Numbered from the stretch's first letter, positions 15,357-24,204 are shown. The stretch is DNA of 64,000 bases from Vicinamibacterales bacterium (GCA_041659285.1 JBAZYO010000001.1:310001-374000), one strand, 5' to 3'. Translations and numbers: made by a program. The notes: generated by a model from the sequence alone, not told the origin.

Positions 15357-16328
15357 ATGCAGCCTGAGCTTTCGATCGTCATCCCCGTCCACAACGAGTC
15401 GCCCAACATCAAGCCCCTCTATGAGGAGCTGACACAGACGTTGAGCACATACGGCCGTGCCTACGAGATCCTGATCGTGGACGACGGCAGCACCGACGAC
15501 TCGTTCGAGCAACTGGCGGCGCTGCAGGCGCGCGACCCGCGGCTGCGGGTCATCCGCTTCCGCCGCAACTTCGGGCAGACCGCGGCCTTCGCCGCCGGCA
15601 TCGCGCACGCGCGCGGCCGGCTGGTGATCACCTCCGACGGCGACCTCCAGAACGATCCGCGGGACATTCCGGCGATGGTCGCGCTCGTCGACCAGGGCAA
15701 CGACATCGTGTGCGGCTGGCGCAAGGACCGCAAAGACACGTTCATCACCCGGCGCGTGCCGTCCATCCTGGCCAACAAGCTGATCTCGTGGGCCACCGGG
15801 GTGCCGCTGCACGACTACGGCTGCTCGTTGAAGGTGTTTCGCTCGGAGGTCATCAAGCCGCTGCGGCTCTACGGCGAGATGCACCGCTTCCTCCCGGCCA
15901 TTGCCAGCCAGATCGGCGTCAAGATTGCCGAGATGGAAGTGAATCACCGCGCCCGGCGCGCGGGCGTCACGAAGTACGGGTTGTCGCGCACCATCCGCGT
16001 GGTGCTCGACCTGGCCACCGTCAAGTTCCTGCTGAGCTACTCGACCCGTCCGCTCCAGATTTTCGGGTTGATCGGCCTGATCGCCGGCGGCCTCGGCGCG
16101 CTCATCACCGGGTGGCTCGCCTACGTCCGCCTGTTCCAGCACCAGGGCATTGCCGACCGGCCGCTGCTGCTGCTGGGCGTGATGCTGATCTTCATTGGCG
16201 TGCAGTTGGTCACCTTCGGCCTGCTGGCCGAGGTGATGGCGCGCACGTACTACGAATCCCAGAACAAGCCCACCTACGTGATCCGCGAGGTATGCGAGAC
16301 GCCCGATCTCGCCGTGGTCGCCCGTTGA
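15357..16328 (+). CDS. GT2 family glycosyltransferase, polyprenyl-phosphate sugar transferase type
   Basis: A 323-residue protein with a GT-A domain: IVIPVHNESPNI at the start, VDDGSTDDSFEQL near residue 42, and DGDLQNDP (the metal-binding DxD-like block) near 95. Two membrane helices follow near the C-terminus (about 230-290). This is the layout of DPM1/ArnC-like enzymes that move a sugar from a nucleotide donor to polyprenyl phosphate, supplying donors for GT-C enzymes such as the divergent neighbour. It starts at ATG 15357, and its stop overlaps the next start (TGATG). Confidence 0.85.
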   Translation: MQPELSIVIPVHNESPNIKPLYEELTQTLSTYGRAYEILIVDDGSTDDSFEQLAALQARDPRLRVIRFRRNFGQTAAFAAGIAHARGRLVITSDGDLQNDPRDIPAMVALVDQGNDIVCGWRKDRKDTFITRRVPSILANKLISWATGVPLHDYGCSLKVFRSEVIKPLRLYGEMHRFLPAIASQIGVKIAEMEVNHRARRAGVTKYGLSRTIRVVLDLATVKFLLSYSTRPLQIFGLIGLIAGGLGALITGWLAYVRLFQHQGIADRPLLLLGVMLIFIGVQLVTFGLLAEVMARTYYESQNKPTYVIREVCETPDLAVVAR

Positions 16329-17185
16329 TGCCGGCCCGTCCCGCGCGCGAGCACGATCCGCGGATCACGGTCATCCAGCAGGAACTGTTCAACGAGAATC
16401 GCTCGAAGGCCGACAAGTACCGCGAGTTGTGCGTCGGCCGCCCGGGAGTGGGGGCGCTCGTCAAGTACGAGCTGGCGATGGTGCTGGCCAGCTGGGTGCC
16501 CGGCGCGATTGGCCTGCTCCTGAGATCGAAGCTGTATCCGCTGGTGCTCGGCTCGGTCGGCCGGAACGTCGTGTTCGGCGTCAACGTCACGCTGCGCCAC
16601 CCCCACAAGATCCACATCGGCGACAACGTCGTCATTGATGACCTCTGTTGCCTCGATGCCAAGGGCACCGACAACCAGGGCATCCGGATCGGCAGCGGCG
16701 TCTTCGTCGGCCGCAACACGATTCTCAGCTGCAAGAACGGCGACATCATCATCGACGACCGGGCCAACATCGGGTTCAACTGCGAGATCTTCTCGGCCTC
16801 GCGGGTCCACGTTGGCAAGGACCTCCTGATGGCGGCCTACACCTACCTGGTGGGCGGCGATCACCTCTACGACCGCACCGACATCCCGGTGCTGCAGCAG
16901 GGGCGCACGGCGCGCGGCATCGAGGTCGGCGACGGCGTGTGGCTGGGCACCCACGTGGTGGTCACCGACGGGTCGGCGATTGGCCGTGATGCGATCATCG
17001 GCGCCGGGGCGGTCGTGGTCGGCGAGATCCCGGAGTTCGCGATCGCGACCGGCATTCCCGCGAAGGTCACGCGCGATCGCCGGGACCCGAGCCCCCAAGC
17101 CCCGAGCCCCCAGCCCTCCGCCTCCGCCGAGGCTTCCGCCTCCGCTCAAGCTACGGCGGACAAGCCGGCGGGCGAGCAAGCCTGA
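16328..17185 (+). CDS. Hexapeptide-repeat acyltransferase
   Basis: A 285-residue protein, from ATG 16328. The central part shows left-handed beta-helix repeats (IHIGDNVVIDD, IRIGSGVFVGRN, IGFNCEI, VGDGVWLGTHVVV, IGAGAVVVGEI), as in acetyltransferases of the WbbJ/maa group that act on sugars in surface polysaccharide synthesis. The VGGDHLYDR segment carries a histidine in the usual catalytic region. The last 35 or so residues (PSPQAPSPQP then SASAEASASAQATADKPAGE) are low complexity and encoded by repeat elements, so the true domain ends near residue 248. It lies 2 bases before asnB. Confidence 0.8.
   Translation: MPARPAREHDPRITVIQQELFNENRSKADKYRELCVGRPGVGALVKYELAMVLASWVPGAIGLLLRSKLYPLVLGSVGRNVVFGVNVTLRHPHKIHIGDNVVIDDLCCLDAKGTDNQGIRIGSGVFVGRNTILSCKNGDIIIDDRANIGFNCEIFSASRVHVGKDLLMAAYTYLVGGDHLYDRTDIPVLQQGRTARGIEVGDGVWLGTHVVVTDGSAIGRDAIIGAGAVVVGEIPEFAIATGIPAKVTRDRRDPSPQAPSPQPSASAEASASAQATADKPAGEQA
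17093..17172 (+). repeat. Repeat-derived C-terminal tail (GCCCC units + family A)
   Basis: GAGCCCCCAAGCCCCGAGCC (17090s) is a short direct repeat, followed from about 17115 by family A sequence (CCTCCGCCGAGGCTTCC and so on to GGCGGACAAGCCGGCGGG). The whole run is in frame with the acyltransferase and encodes its Pro/Ser/Ala tail. Related family A sequence forms the N-terminus of the GT4 gene at 42076. Confidence 0.7.
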
Positions 17186-17187
17186 AT

Positions 17188-19074
17188 ATGTGCGGCATCG
17201 TCGGCATCATCGATCGTGATCAAAGCCGGCCCGTCGCCGCCGACGAGCTGCAGCAGATGGTGCGCATGCTGCACCACCGCGGCCCCGACGAAGAGGGCAG
17301 CATCACGCTCAACGGCGTCGGCCTGGGCATGCGGCGGCTGGCGATCGTGGACCTGGCCACCGGCCAGCAGCCGATCCTGAACGAGACCGGCGACATCAAG
17401 ATTGTCGCCAACGGCGAGATCTACAACTACCAGGCGCTGCAGAAGGAGCTGGAAGGGCACGGCCACACGTTCCGGTCGCGCCAGTCCGACATCGAGGTGC
17501 TGGTCCATGCCTACGAGCAGTGGGGCGTGGACTTCCTCTGCCGCCTGCGCGGCATGTTCGCGGTGGCGATCTGGGACGGCCGCACCAAGACCCTGATTGC
17601 CGCGCGCGATCGCGCCGGTGAAAAACCGCTGTACTGGACGCAGACGTCGCGCGGCCTGCTGCTGGCGTCGGAAGTGAAGGCGTTGCTGGTGCGCCCGGAA
17701 GTGCCGCGCGAGCTGGATCCGATTTCGCTCGATCAGTTCCTGACCTACGAATACGTGCTGGCCCCGCGCACCATGATCAAGGGCATCCACAAGATCCCGC
17801 CTGCGCACTTCCTCCGCTATCACGACGGCGAGGTCTCGGTGCACCGCTACTGGGACGCGGCCGACGTGAGGGTGCGCGAGTGGGACGACCGCGAGGCGGC
17901 CGAGGCCCTGCGCACCGCGCTCAGGAAGGCGGTGGTCAGCCAGTTGATGGCCGACGTGCCGCTGGGCGCGTTCCTCTCCGGCGGCATCGATTCCAGCTCG
18001 CTGGTGGCGTTCATGAGCGAGTCCACCTCGCAGCCCGTGAACAGCTTCAGCATCGGGTTCGCCGACGGCACCTACAACGAGTTGCCGTACGCGCGCGAAG
18101 TGGCGGCGCTGTTCAAGACCAACCATCGCGAGCGCAGCGTGTCGCCGGACCTCGGCGATCTTTTCGAGCGGCTGGTGGTGCACCTCGACGAACCGTTTGC
18201 CGACGTCTCGATGTTCCCGACCTTCAGCGTCTCCGAGCTCGCGCGCGAGCACGTCAAGGTGGTGTTGTCGGGCGACGGCGGCGACGAGCTGTTCGGCGGC
18301 TACGACGCCTACCAGGCGCAGGCGCTGGCGGCCAAGCTCGGGTGGATGGGCGACGCGCTGATGCCGGCGCTGGCTGGTGTCGCCGCGGCCCTGCCGCCGA
18401 CCGGGAAGAAGAAGGGGCTCGTCAACAAGGTCAAGCGGTTCAGCGCCGGCGCCACCACGGCCCCGGCCGACCTGGGGCACTACCGCTGGATGGTCTACCT
18501 GAACGCGCGCGAGAAGGCGCGGCTGTATCAAGGCGGGCTCCGCGACGCGCTGGGCGCGACCGACGTCTACGCCCCGGTGCGCGACGCGCTGGGGCGCTTC
18601 TCGCAGGACGATCTGCTCAACCGGCAGCTCTACGCCGACTTGAGCCTGTATCTGGCCGACGACATTCTCGTGAAGGTCGATCGGATGAGCATGGCGACCT
18701 CGCTCGAGACGCGCGCGCCCTTCCTCGACGGCGATCTCATGGAGCTGGCGTTCTCGATGCCGGGGCACCTGAAGATCCGCAACGGCGAGCGGAAATGGAT
18801 CCTGAAGCAGGCCATGCGCGGCATTCTTCCCGACCGCATCCTGTCGCGCCGCAAGGAAGGCTTCAGCATCCCGATGAAGAACTGGCTGCGCCACGAGCTG
18901 CAGCCGCTGATGCGCGACCTGCTGTCACCGGCGCGCGTCGCGCGCCGCGGCCTGTTCGATCCCGCGGTGGTCACGGCGCTGATGGACGCGCACACTGCGG
19001 GCCGCGAGAACCACGCGCACACGCTGTTCCCGCTGATGGTGTTCGAACGCTGGGCCTCCGCGCATCTCTCATAG
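17188..19074 (+). CDS. asnB: Asparagine synthase (glutamine-hydrolysing)
   Basis: A 628-residue enzyme of normal AsnB length. Cys2 of MCGIVGIID is the catalytic nucleophile of the N-terminal glutaminase domain, with the HRGPDEEG loop near residue 33. The C-terminal synthetase domain has the PP-loop LSGGIDSSSLVAF (near residue 265). It makes asparagine from aspartate, glutamine and ATP; paralogues placed among glycosyltransferases often amidate sugars or surface polymers instead. The preceding acyltransferase and GT2 genes make that alternative plausible here. The stop is followed at once by tandem hairpins. Confidence 0.9.
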   Translation: MCGIVGIIDRDQSRPVAADELQQMVRMLHHRGPDEEGSITLNGVGLGMRRLAIVDLATGQQPILNETGDIKIVANGEIYNYQALQKELEGHGHTFRSRQSDIEVLVHAYEQWGVDFLCRLRGMFAVAIWDGRTKTLIAARDRAGEKPLYWTQTSRGLLLASEVKALLVRPEVPRELDPISLDQFLTYEYVLAPRTMIKGIHKIPPAHFLRYHDGEVSVHRYWDAADVRVREWDDREAAEALRTALRKAVVSQLMADVPLGAFLSGGIDSSSLVAFMSESTSQPVNSFSIGFADGTYNELPYAREVAALFKTNHRERSVSPDLGDLFERLVVHLDEPFADVSMFPTFSVSELAREHVKVVLSGDGGDELFGGYDAYQAQALAAKLGWMGDALMPALAGVAAALPPTGKKKGLVNKVKRFSAGATTAPADLGHYRWMVYLNAREKARLYQGGLRDALGATDVYAPVRDALGRFSQDDLLNRQLYADLSLYLADDILVKVDRMSMATSLETRAPFLDGDLMELAFSMPGHLKIRNGERKWILKQAMRGILPDRILSRRKEGFSIPMKNWLRHELQPLMRDLLSPARVARRGLFDPAVVTALMDAHTAGRENHAHTLFPLMVFERWASAHLS

Positions 19075-19135
19075 GCACCCCATAAAGGGGTGCCCTACCG
19101 CGAGTCTCTTGTAGGGCGCCCCTTTACGGGGCGCC
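19074..19135. repeat. Two linked hairpins after asnB
   Basis: Hairpin one is GGCACCCC (19074-19081) with GGGGTGCC (19087-19094). Hairpin two is GGCGCCCC (19115-19122) with GGGGCGCC (19128-19135). The two inner halves can also pair with each other: GGGGTGCCCTAC (19087-19098) is complementary to GTAGGGCGCCCC (19111-19122) with one mismatch. They could end asnB transcription, but there is no long T-run. Confidence 0.75.
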
Positions 19136-19144
19136 GATCACCGT

Positions 19145-19178
19145 ACAAAAGAGAAGGCGCACGGTTAACCCGTGCGCC
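19145..19178 (-). terminator. Rho-independent terminator of the SWIB gene
   Basis: Read on the minus strand, GGCGCACGG, loop GTTAA, CCGTGCGCC is a perfect 9-base stem followed by TTCTCTTTTGT. It lies about 45 bases after the SWIB stop codon. Confidence 0.8.
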
Positions 19179-19222
19179 CGTGATCACCGGCCGCGTCTGC
19201 GCAATCAGCGCAGGTGTGCGGT

Positions 19223-19519
19223 TTACTTCAGGTGCTTGCTGACCAGCTTGGTCATTTCGAACATGTTGACCGTGGCCTTGCCACCGAAGACGGGCTTCAG
19301 TGCGGCGTCAGCCTTGATCATGCGCTTGTTCTTCGCATCCTGCAGGCCGTTCTTCTTGATGTAGGCCCAGAGCTTCTTGGTGACCTCGGTACGCGGAATC
19401 GGCTTGCTGCCGACCACGGCCGCCAGCGCATCGCTGGGGGTGACGGGCTTCATGAACGCGGCGTTCGCTTTACGCGCGGGCTTCGCTTTCGCGGCTTTCT
19501 TCTTCGCAGTCTTGGCCAT
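19223..19519 (-). CDS. SWIB/MDM2 domain protein
   Basis: A 98-residue protein. The first 25 residues are rich in Lys and Ala (MAKTAKKKAAKAKPARKA), like histone-type tails. Residues about 28-98 form a SWIB domain (FMKPVTPSDALAAVVG, then TEVTKKLWAYIKKNGLQD and MIKADAALKPVFG). In eukaryotes this fold occurs in chromatin-remodelling complexes; bacterial versions, known from Chlamydia and others, have a poorly known DNA- or nucleoid-related role. The ATG is preceded by AGGAG at good spacing, which decides this start over an upstream TTG. It is a single-gene unit with its own terminator. Confidence 0.88.
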   Translation of the reverse strand: MAKTAKKKAAKAKPARKANAAFMKPVTPSDALAAVVGSKPIPRTEVTKKLWAYIKKNGLQDAKNKRMIKADAALKPVFGGKATVNMFEMTKLVSKHLK

Positions 19520-19648
19520 CTGTTCTCCTATGGGCAATCGCTCAACGACAGCGTTGCAGAGGGGAGGTTACTATAAGTTCGCACTTTTTCCCTATGAAAA
19601 GTACGCCCGCTCCCTCTGGTAACGGGGGTGGAGCCCGGTGGCGCCGCC

Positions 19649-21289
19649 TCAGTCACGCGGGAGGCGGTAGAAGGCTTCGACCTCGGCGACCTCGTTCCTG
19701 GCGCGCCACTCATCCCATCCGAGCGCGCGGGCCATGATGGCGCCGGCCCGTTCGAGCGCGTCGGCCCCGGGGTGCCCGGCCGCCCCGGCCTCGGTGCGGC
19801 GGATCACCGCGTCCCCCAGCTTGAGGGCCATTTCCCGGCGGGCGGCATAGAGGATTTCCGCTCCCAGCACGTCGCAGGAGCGCCCGAGCGGACGGGCCAG
19901 GGCCGGCACGTCGCGGGCGATCTGCAGCACGCTGTCATAGCCGGTGCCGTAGGTGGACGCGATGCGGCGCAGCGTGGCGGTGGGAATGCCTTCGACGTCC
20001 CGCAGGACCACCGCCTTCAGGAAGTTGTCGACGTGGTTCATGCTGCCGCCCAGGAGCGGGGTTTCCGCCGTGCGGCAGGGCGGCGGGGTGGCATGGCCCA
20101 TGGCGCGAAACACGGCATCGACCGCCTGCTCGGCCGTGTGGCGCGCGGTCGTGTAGCGCACGCCGAACACCGACACCAGGCCGGGCAGCCCGTGCCGGCT
20201 GTGGTCCACGACCCGGCTCTCGCGCAGCAGGCGGACCTGGTGCCCATCCCCCGACACCATCGGCAGCAGGCCGCGATGGACCAGCAGCACGTCCGAGGTG
20301 GTCAGGCCGGCATGGGGGAACGCCTCGCGGGCGTCCTTCAGGAAGGCCTCCAGATCCCACCGCGACACCTTCAACTGGTCGGGCGAGCCGTCGTAGGCAT
20401 CGTGGCTGGTGCCGAGCATCGAGACGTCGCGCCACGGCACCAGGAACAGGTAGCGGCCGCCCACCATGCCGCCGCAGGCGTGCGAGTCCACCAGCTTGCG
20501 GGTGACCACGTTCATGGCCCGCGACAGGCGCGGCGGCGGCGCCCCCTGGGCGGCGCGCGGCAGGTCGGTGAGCATCGACGCCGCCCACGGCCCGGCGGCG
20601 TTGACGACGACCGCGCCGCGGATGTCGAAGGTCGTGCCGGTCAGGCCGTCCTCGGCCTGCACCCCGACCACGCGGTCGCCGTCGCGGATGAACCGGTTCG
20701 CCTTGACGTAGTTGGCCGCGGTGGCGCCGGCGTCCACCGCCGACAGCAGGAACGACAGCGTCACGCGGTCGGTACTGGTCATCTGGTAGTCGTACCAGAC
20801 CGCGCCGCCCGTCACCCCTTCCGGCGCCACGACCGGGTTGAGCCGGAGGGTCTCTTCCTTCGAGATGATCTGGCTGCGCGGCAGGTGCGACCCCGGGTCG
20901 GCCAGGCCCTCGTTGCGGTCGCGGGCCACCAGGTCGTTGATGGCCAGCGCGATGCGCATCGCCAGGGCCGAGCGCTTGGGGTTCCGCGTGGTGGCGACCA
21001 CGAACGGCAGCGGGCGCACCAGGTGCGGCAGGATGCGGGCCAGGGCGCGGCGCTCCCGGATGAACAGGCGCATCTGCCGGAAGTTGAGCGACTGGAGCGA
21101 GCGCAGGCCCCCGTGCAGGGTCTTGAGGTTGTTGAAGGAGGTGGCGGCGCCGAAGTCGTCCTTGTCGATGATGGCGACCGACAGCCCGCGTTGAGCGGCA
21201 TCCCACGCGACGGTGACGCCGTAAAAACCGGCGCCCACCACAATCAAGTCAAATCGGGTGTCTGCCAGCCTGCGGAGGTCGCGCGTCAT
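19649..21289 (-). CDS. glpD: FAD-dependent glycerol-3-phosphate dehydrogenase
   Basis: A 546-residue oxidoreductase. The FAD-binding VVGAGFYGVTVAWDAA lies near residue 17, followed by the GlpD-typical ATSFNNLKTLHGGLRSLQ with its conserved His-Gly-Gly. Later blocks include VVNAAGPWA and a C-terminal helical domain. It oxidises sn-glycerol-3-phosphate to dihydroxyacetone phosphate and passes electrons to quinone at the membrane. No glpK or glpF is nearby. It starts at ATG 21289, just after a repeat-rich divergent region. Confidence 0.88.
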   Translation of the reverse strand: MTRDLRRLADTRFDLIVVGAGFYGVTVAWDAAQRGLSVAIIDKDDFGAATSFNNLKTLHGGLRSLQSLNFRQMRLFIRERRALARILPHLVRPLPFVVATTRNPKRSALAMRIALAINDLVARDRNEGLADPGSHLPRSQIISKEETLRLNPVVAPEGVTGGAVWYDYQMTSTDRVTLSFLLSAVDAGATAANYVKANRFIRDGDRVVGVQAEDGLTGTTFDIRGAVVVNAAGPWAASMLTDLPRAAQGAPPPRLSRAMNVVTRKLVDSHACGGMVGGRYLFLVPWRDVSMLGTSHDAYDGSPDQLKVSRWDLEAFLKDAREAFPHAGLTTSDVLLVHRGLLPMVSGDGHQVRLLRESRVVDHSRHGLPGLVSVFGVRYTTARHTAEQAVDAVFRAMGHATPPPCRTAETPLLGGSMNHVDNFLKAVVLRDVEGIPTATLRRIASTYGTGYDSVLQIARDVPALARPLGRSCDVLGAEILYAARREMALKLGDAVIRRTEAGAAGHPGADALERAGAIMARALGWDEWRARNEVAEVEAFYRLPRD

Positions 21290-21291
21290 GC

Positions 21292-21366
21292 TCGCCTTCG
21301 CTCGCCCATCGATGCACGCGAGCTTCGGCGAAGTCTCGCCGTAGCGGCCGTTGGCCGCGTAGGCGG
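21292..21366. repeat. Family A-like palindromic repeats in the glpD/methyltransferase gap
   Basis: CGCCTTCGCTCGCCC and GAGCTTCGGCGAAGTCTCGCC with GCGGCCGTTGGCCGC are palindromic segments like those at 13774 and 42082. They lie directly upstream of glpD on its own side of the divergent gap. Confidence 0.55.
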
Positions 21367-21415
21367 AAACGAGTCCGCATTTTTGCCGTTGGGATACCGC
21401 ATCAGAGAGCCGATA

Positions 21416-21428
21416 TTGTACGATACAA
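21416..21428. promoter_or_regulatory. Short inverted repeat TTGTA-CGA-TACAA before the methyltransferase
   Basis: TTGTA (21416-21420) and TACAA (21424-21428) are perfect arms. The element ends 4 bases before the GTG start at 21433 and sits in the more AT-rich end of the glpD/methyltransferase gap. It could be an operator or part of a promoter. Confidence 0.4.
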
Positions 21429-21432
21429 GGTC

Positions 21433-22200
21433 GTGATCACCGAGATTCAACGCTACTGGAACCACCGCATCCACGATTTGGAGATGACCGACGAGCCGGT
21501 CGGCACCCGTGGGTTCTTCGACGATCTCGAGGATTACCGCTACGACAAGCTGCGCTACCTGCCGCAGCTGGTGGATTTCTCGGCCTACCAGGGCCAGCGA
21601 CTGCTTGAAGTCGGCTGTGGCATCGGCACCGACCTCGCGCGATTCGCCGCCGGCGGCGCGCGCGTGACGGGCGTGGACCTGGCGCAGACGGCGATCGACC
21701 TTGCACGGAAAAACTTCGAGCTGCACGGGCTGGTCGCGGAGGACCTCCGTGTCGCCAACGGTGAGGCGCTGCCGTATCCCGACGCCTCGTTCGACGTCGT
21801 CTACGGCCACGGCGTGGTGCAGTACACGGCGGACGCCGCGCAACTGATTCGCGAATGCCACCGGGTGTTGAAGCCGGGCGGCACCGGCATCTTCATGGTC
21901 TACAACCGCGTCTCCTGGCTGAACGCGCTGTCGAAGGTGATGAAGGTCCCGCTGGAGCACGAAGACGCGCCGGTGCTGGTGAAGTACTCGATCGCGGAGT
22001 TCAAGAAGCTACTGACGCCGTTTGCCGAGGTGCGCATCGTGCCCGAGCGTTTTCCGGTGAAGTCGCGCCTGCACGGCGGCTGGAAGGGGCTGGCCTTCAA
22101 CACGCTGTTTGTCGGAACCTTCAATGCGCTCCCTCGCGTCTGGGTGCGGCCGCTCGGCTGGCACCTGATGGCGTTTTGCCGAAAGTCGACAGCCGCGTGA
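21433..22200 (+). CDS. Class I SAM-dependent methyltransferase
   Basis: A 255-residue enzyme with a Rossmann fold: motif I LLEVGCGIGTDLARF (near residue 56), the acidic VTGVDLA, motif II DASFDVVYGHGVVQY and motif III LKPGGTGIFMVY. The C-terminal half keeps basic and aromatic residues that may form the acceptor site. The substrate is unknown; the surrounding surface-chemistry genes suggest a lipid, sugar or quinone-like molecule. It starts with GTG, and its stop overlaps the next start as TGATG. Confidence 0.85.
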   Translation: MITEIQRYWNHRIHDLEMTDEPVGTRGFFDDLEDYRYDKLRYLPQLVDFSAYQGQRLLEVGCGIGTDLARFAAGGARVTGVDLAQTAIDLARKNFELHGLVAEDLRVANGEALPYPDASFDVVYGHGVVQYTADAAQLIRECHRVLKPGGTGIFMVYNRVSWLNALSKVMKVPLEHEDAPVLVKYSIAEFKKLLTPFAEVRIVPERFPVKSRLHGGWKGLAFNTLFVGTFNALPRVWVRPLGWHLMAFCRKSTAA

Positions 22201-23186
22201 TGCGCCTGTTGTCCCTCATGTTCGTCGTCGCGGTCGTGTCAGGCTGCAATTCGAGCGCCCCGAGCACCCCGACCGCGCCCACCCCTCCGCCCACTCCGCC
22301 CCCGGTCGTGGTGGTGCCTGATCCCCCGACCGTGGTGTGCCCGTCCGCGGTGTCATCGACGACCACCGGGACCGCGCTGGCCGTCAGCTACACGACGCCG
22401 TCGGCCGAGGGGGGGCAGGCGCCGGTGACCGTGGCCTGCGCGCCGGCGTCGGGCTCGACGTTCCCGATTGGCGCGAACGAGGTGCGGTGCACGGCGACCG
22501 ACTCGCTCAACCGATCGGCGTCGTGCGTGTTCGGCGTGACCGTCTCGCGCCTGGCCACCATCAGCAAGACCAAGTTCCTCGCCTTCGGTGACAGCATCAC
22601 GGTTGGTACTGTGTCCACGCTCAACCCGTCGGGCGATCCGCCCTACATCAACACCGATGTGCCGGGCGCGTCGTACCCGACCGTGCTGCGGCAGTTGCTC
22701 GCGGCGCGGTACGCCTCCCAGGCCATCACCATGATCAACGAAGGGAAAGGCGGCGAGAGGGCGGTGGACGGGGTCGGCCGGGCTTCCAGCGTATTCAACG
22801 CGAATCGCCCCGAGGTGGCCTTGATCATGGACGGCTACAACGACCTCGGCGCCGGGGAAGCCGGTATTGACCCGGCCATCGCGGCCATCAACGACATGGT
22901 GAAGGACGCCCGCTTTCGCGGGGCGCGGGTGTTCGTGGCGACGCTGACGCCGCCGCCGGTGAATGTGAACCGCGGGATTTCCAATACGACCATCGTGCGG
23001 TTCAACGACAAGCTCAAGATCATGGCGCGCGGCGAGAACGCCGTGCTGGTGGACGTCTACGCCGCGTGGGCCAGCGACCCCAACCGCTATAACAGCGCCG
23101 ACGGGCGGCACCCGAACGAAGCGGGCTACCGAAAGATCGCGGAAACCTTCTTCGCCGCCATTCAGGCCGAATTGGAGGTCAAATGA
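22200..23186 (+). CDS. SGNH/GDSL hydrolase lipoprotein
   Basis: A 328-residue protein from ATG 22200. A lipoprotein signal ends VVAVVSGC, with Cys16 as the likely lipid anchor. A Pro/Thr linker and an Ig-like HYR domain (about residues 45-120, with paired cysteines in VACAP and VRCTA) precede an SGNH domain. Its blocks are FGDSITVG (Ser near 131), the Gly-containing NEGKGGERA, GYNDLG and the C-terminal DGRHPNEAGYRK (Asp and His). It is probably a surface esterase or acyl-transfer enzyme, acting with the neighbouring SGNH-like and MBOAT proteins. Confidence 0.82.
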   Translation: MRLLSLMFVVAVVSGCNSSAPSTPTAPTPPPTPPPVVVVPDPPTVVCPSAVSSTTTGTALAVSYTTPSAEGGQAPVTVACAPASGSTFPIGANEVRCTATDSLNRSASCVFGVTVSRLATISKTKFLAFGDSITVGTVSTLNPSGDPPYINTDVPGASYPTVLRQLLAARYASQAITMINEGKGGERAVDGVGRASSVFNANRPEVALIMDGYNDLGAGEAGIDPAIAAINDMVKDARFRGARVFVATLTPPPVNVNRGISNTTIVRFNDKLKIMARGENAVLVDVYAAWASDPNRYNSADGRHPNEAGYRKIAETFFAAIQAELEVK

Positions 23187-23232
23187 AGAAAGGCGTGCAA
23201 TAGCGCGCAGGATTTATTAATATTGAAATATA

Positions 23233-24204
23233 TTGCGAACGGCGCTCATCTTCGGATCGACAATATCGGTCCTCGTCGCACTGACTTACACCGCCTGGCT
23301 CACCGTGCCGGGGTTCGAGGGCCGGGCCCGGAATATCACCCTGGCCCAGCGGCCACCTGATCCTGCCTATTATCTGGCGCACGACCGCGGCGGCCATCTC
23401 GATCATCACGTCCTGTACCACGGCACCGATGCCGAGGCCATTGCCAACCTGAAGAGCGCCGACATCCTGTTCGTCGGGACGTCGCGCATGATGTTCGCGC
23501 TGCGGTCCCGCGTCCTCGCCCCGTGGGCCCAGGCCTACGGGGTCACCTATTACGCGCTGGGCTTCGGATTTCGCGAAGGCGACACGTGGGCGCTGGAGCT
23601 GATCAAGAAGTACGACCTCCGGCCGCGCATCGTCGTGGTGAACGTGGATGGGTTCTTCGGCCGGCCTCTCAGCACCTGGGCGGAACGGGTGATCAAAGAT
23701 ACGCCGTTCGGCGCCCGCAAGCGGTTATGGGAGGGAGAAATTGGCCACGAGGCCCGGCGGGCGATTCACCAGGTGATCCCCAACTGGATCGACCTCTACG
23801 GCCGTCCCGGTTTTCCGTTTGGCAATGAGTTCATCGCCTACCGCTCGCGCCGGGACGGGGTCTGGTCCATTTCGCCCTGGCCCAAGCCGGCGATGGCGGC
23901 GCCCAGCGAAGACTACGGGGCGGTGGCGGTTGGCCCTCGCCTCGGCGATCCCGCCCGAGCCTTCAAGGCCGAACTCGATCGGCGGGGCAGCCGCATGGTC
24001 CTGACTTACGTGCCGACCCCCGATGATGCCGGCGGCAACCCGGTGGCGCTCGGCGCGGTGCTCGGGGTGCCGGTGGTGGGCATGGACGTGGACGGCCTGA
24101 CTTCGCACGACGGCAGCCACCTCAGTGAAGAGAGCGCGGTGTTCTGGAGCCGTCGCCTGATCGACGACCTCACGCCGTACCTGCCGGCGGCGGTGCCCAG
24201 GTGA
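23233..24204 (+). CDS. Membrane-anchored SGNH-like protein (AlgJ/DltD-type position)
   Basis: A 323-residue protein with an N-terminal membrane helix (about residues 5-27) and a large external domain. DILFVGTSRMMFAL near residue 77 carries a GTSR block like the first SGNH motif of AlgJ/AlgX/DltD-type proteins, and SHDGSHLSEES near the C-terminus supplies the Asp-x-x-His pair. It overlaps the MBOAT gene by 4 bases, the usual partnership in which MBOAT passes an acyl group across the membrane and the SGNH partner places it on a polymer. The start is TTG 23233, with low certainty because no clear ribosome site is seen. Confidence 0.7.
   Translation: MRTALIFGSTISVLVALTYTAWLTVPGFEGRARNITLAQRPPDPAYYLAHDRGGHLDHHVLYHGTDAEAIANLKSADILFVGTSRMMFALRSRVLAPWAQAYGVTYYALGFGFREGDTWALELIKKYDLRPRIVVVNVDGFFGRPLSTWAERVIKDTPFGARKRLWEGEIGHEARRAIHQVIPNWIDLYGRPGFPFGNEFIAYRSRRDGVWSISPWPKPAMAAPSEDYGAVAVGPRLGDPARAFKAELDRRGSRMVLTYVPTPDDAGGNPVALGAVLGVPVVGMDVDGLTSHDGSHLSEESAVFWSRRLIDDLTPYLPAAVPR

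Noticed and set aside
19628..21436. 602-codon plus-strand frame opposite glpD
   Set aside because: Shadow frame; GlpD motifs on the minus strand are unambiguous.
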